From: Saprospiraceae bacterium
Lineage (GTDB): Bacteria; Bacteroidota; Bacteroidia; Chitinophagales; Saprospiraceae
Length of the DNA: 15,777 bases
Direction: 5' to 3'
Assembly: GCA_016714085.1 (NCBI GenBank)
Contig: JADJNW010000031.1
Span: 1-15,777, forward strand
Shown here piece after piece: positions 15,439 to 15,777 of this stretch (position 1 is the stretch's first letter; the number at the start of each line of letters is the position of its first letter). Position numbers and translations under genes: made by a program. Below the pieces are notes generated by a model. It had not been told where the DNA came from. It did not search any database and was given only the letters and a program-made list of their open reading frames with translations.

Positions 15439-15692
15439 ATGATTGAAAAACAGCTTAAAGTTCAACCAACCGATTTTAAATTTGTGGTTTGACGAAGAAT
15501 ACTACGAAATAATTAACCTTTTGACCTCTAAGGCTCAAAGATGGACCTACTTACAAATGTGTTTTATCATAGATACTAGGTCCACAATGAAACATCCACC
15601 TGAAGTGAGAACAATTAGCTCAAAAACTTTCTGATGCTGTAAAAGAGGTGTGTTTGAGAAGTAGTATTGGAAGCTCAAATAAATTCGAATAG
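15439..15692 (+). pseudogene. Small acidic/helical unknown gene, frameshifted
   Basis: ATG 15439 opens MIEKQLKVQPTD. Removing one T at 15473-15476 continues into LNLWFDEEYYEIINLLTSKA, then QRWTYLQMCFIIDTRSTMKH; one more one-base shift near 15606-15610 leads to EQLAQKLSDAVKEVCLRSSI and a stop at 15690. The joined protein is about 84 residues, helical and soluble. I do not recognise a family. Its place 31 bp after the previous small gene suits a second immunity-type or orphan-module gene, but nothing in the sequence proves it. Confidence 0.4.
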
Positions 15693-15703
15693 AATCATGG
15701 ATG

Positions 15704-15777
15704 CTACTTTTTCGAATATGGCTCTTTTAAATACCTCAATATACCATGTATAACCTCATCTTCCTTTGGCGTATCAT
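15704..15777 (-). CDS. C-terminal end of a minus-strand gene, partial
   Basis: On the minus strand the last 74 bases read open into a stop at 15704-15706: DTPKEDEVIHGILRYLKEPY and then SKK. The charged, helix-like composition is plausible protein, and the gene would be convergent with the preceding small gene (11 bp between stops). It is too short to identify. Confidence 0.3.
   Translation of the reverse strand, partial: DTPKEDEVIHGILRYLKEPYSKK

Overview
The window looks like a chromosomal stretch from a member of the Bacteroidota. The evidence is low to moderate G+C with AT-rich gaps, start codons without a Shine-Dalgarno sequence, several TAnnTTTG-type -7 boxes, short lipoprotein/export leaders, and families typical of the phylum (GH97 glucosidase, SPOR-like protein, cellulase/xylanase-like lipoprotein). 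Family resemblance makes a Saprospiria/Chitinophagia relative likely, but this is inference.

Layout. 1-3238 is mostly minus strand: the start of a glycoside hydrolase lipoprotein, fmt (methionyl-tRNA formyltransferase) and purB (adenylosuccinate lyase), with a small plus-strand SPOR-like exported protein between the last two. 3328-8331 runs plus: a VIT1/CCC1-type metal transporter split by a one-base frameshift, a CxxC peroxiredoxin-like protein followed by a terminator, a lone VWA-domain protein, an exported protein of unknown function, a small serine esterase, and a protein with a J-domain-like HPD motif split by another one-base frameshift. 8538-12505 holds a DUF885-type lipoprotein without a visible zinc motif and a GH97 alpha-glucosidase (SusB-like) broken by a small deletion; each is followed by a hairpin terminator.

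12564-13210 is the most unusual part: about 31 degenerate tandem units with a 21-bp period, in two sub-families (A and B) that share a GTGC-led half. It starts directly after the GH97 terminator. Two near-identical hairpin repeats 82 bp apart follow it. The array reads open in all three plus-strand frames only because 21 is a multiple of 3 and most units lack stops, so I do not call it a gene.

13398-14306 is a G+C-rich, single-pass membrane protein of unknown function. The last 1.1 kb holds an orphan toxin-like C-terminal cassette with an HEAKH zincin motif and two small downstream genes resembling the immunity or orphan module slots of polymorphic toxin loci. All three are interrupted by one-base indels, nine in about 1 kb, mostly at short homopolymers and without other in-frame stops. 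That pattern needs to be separated into true decay and base-calling error. The window ends in the tail of a minus-strand gene.
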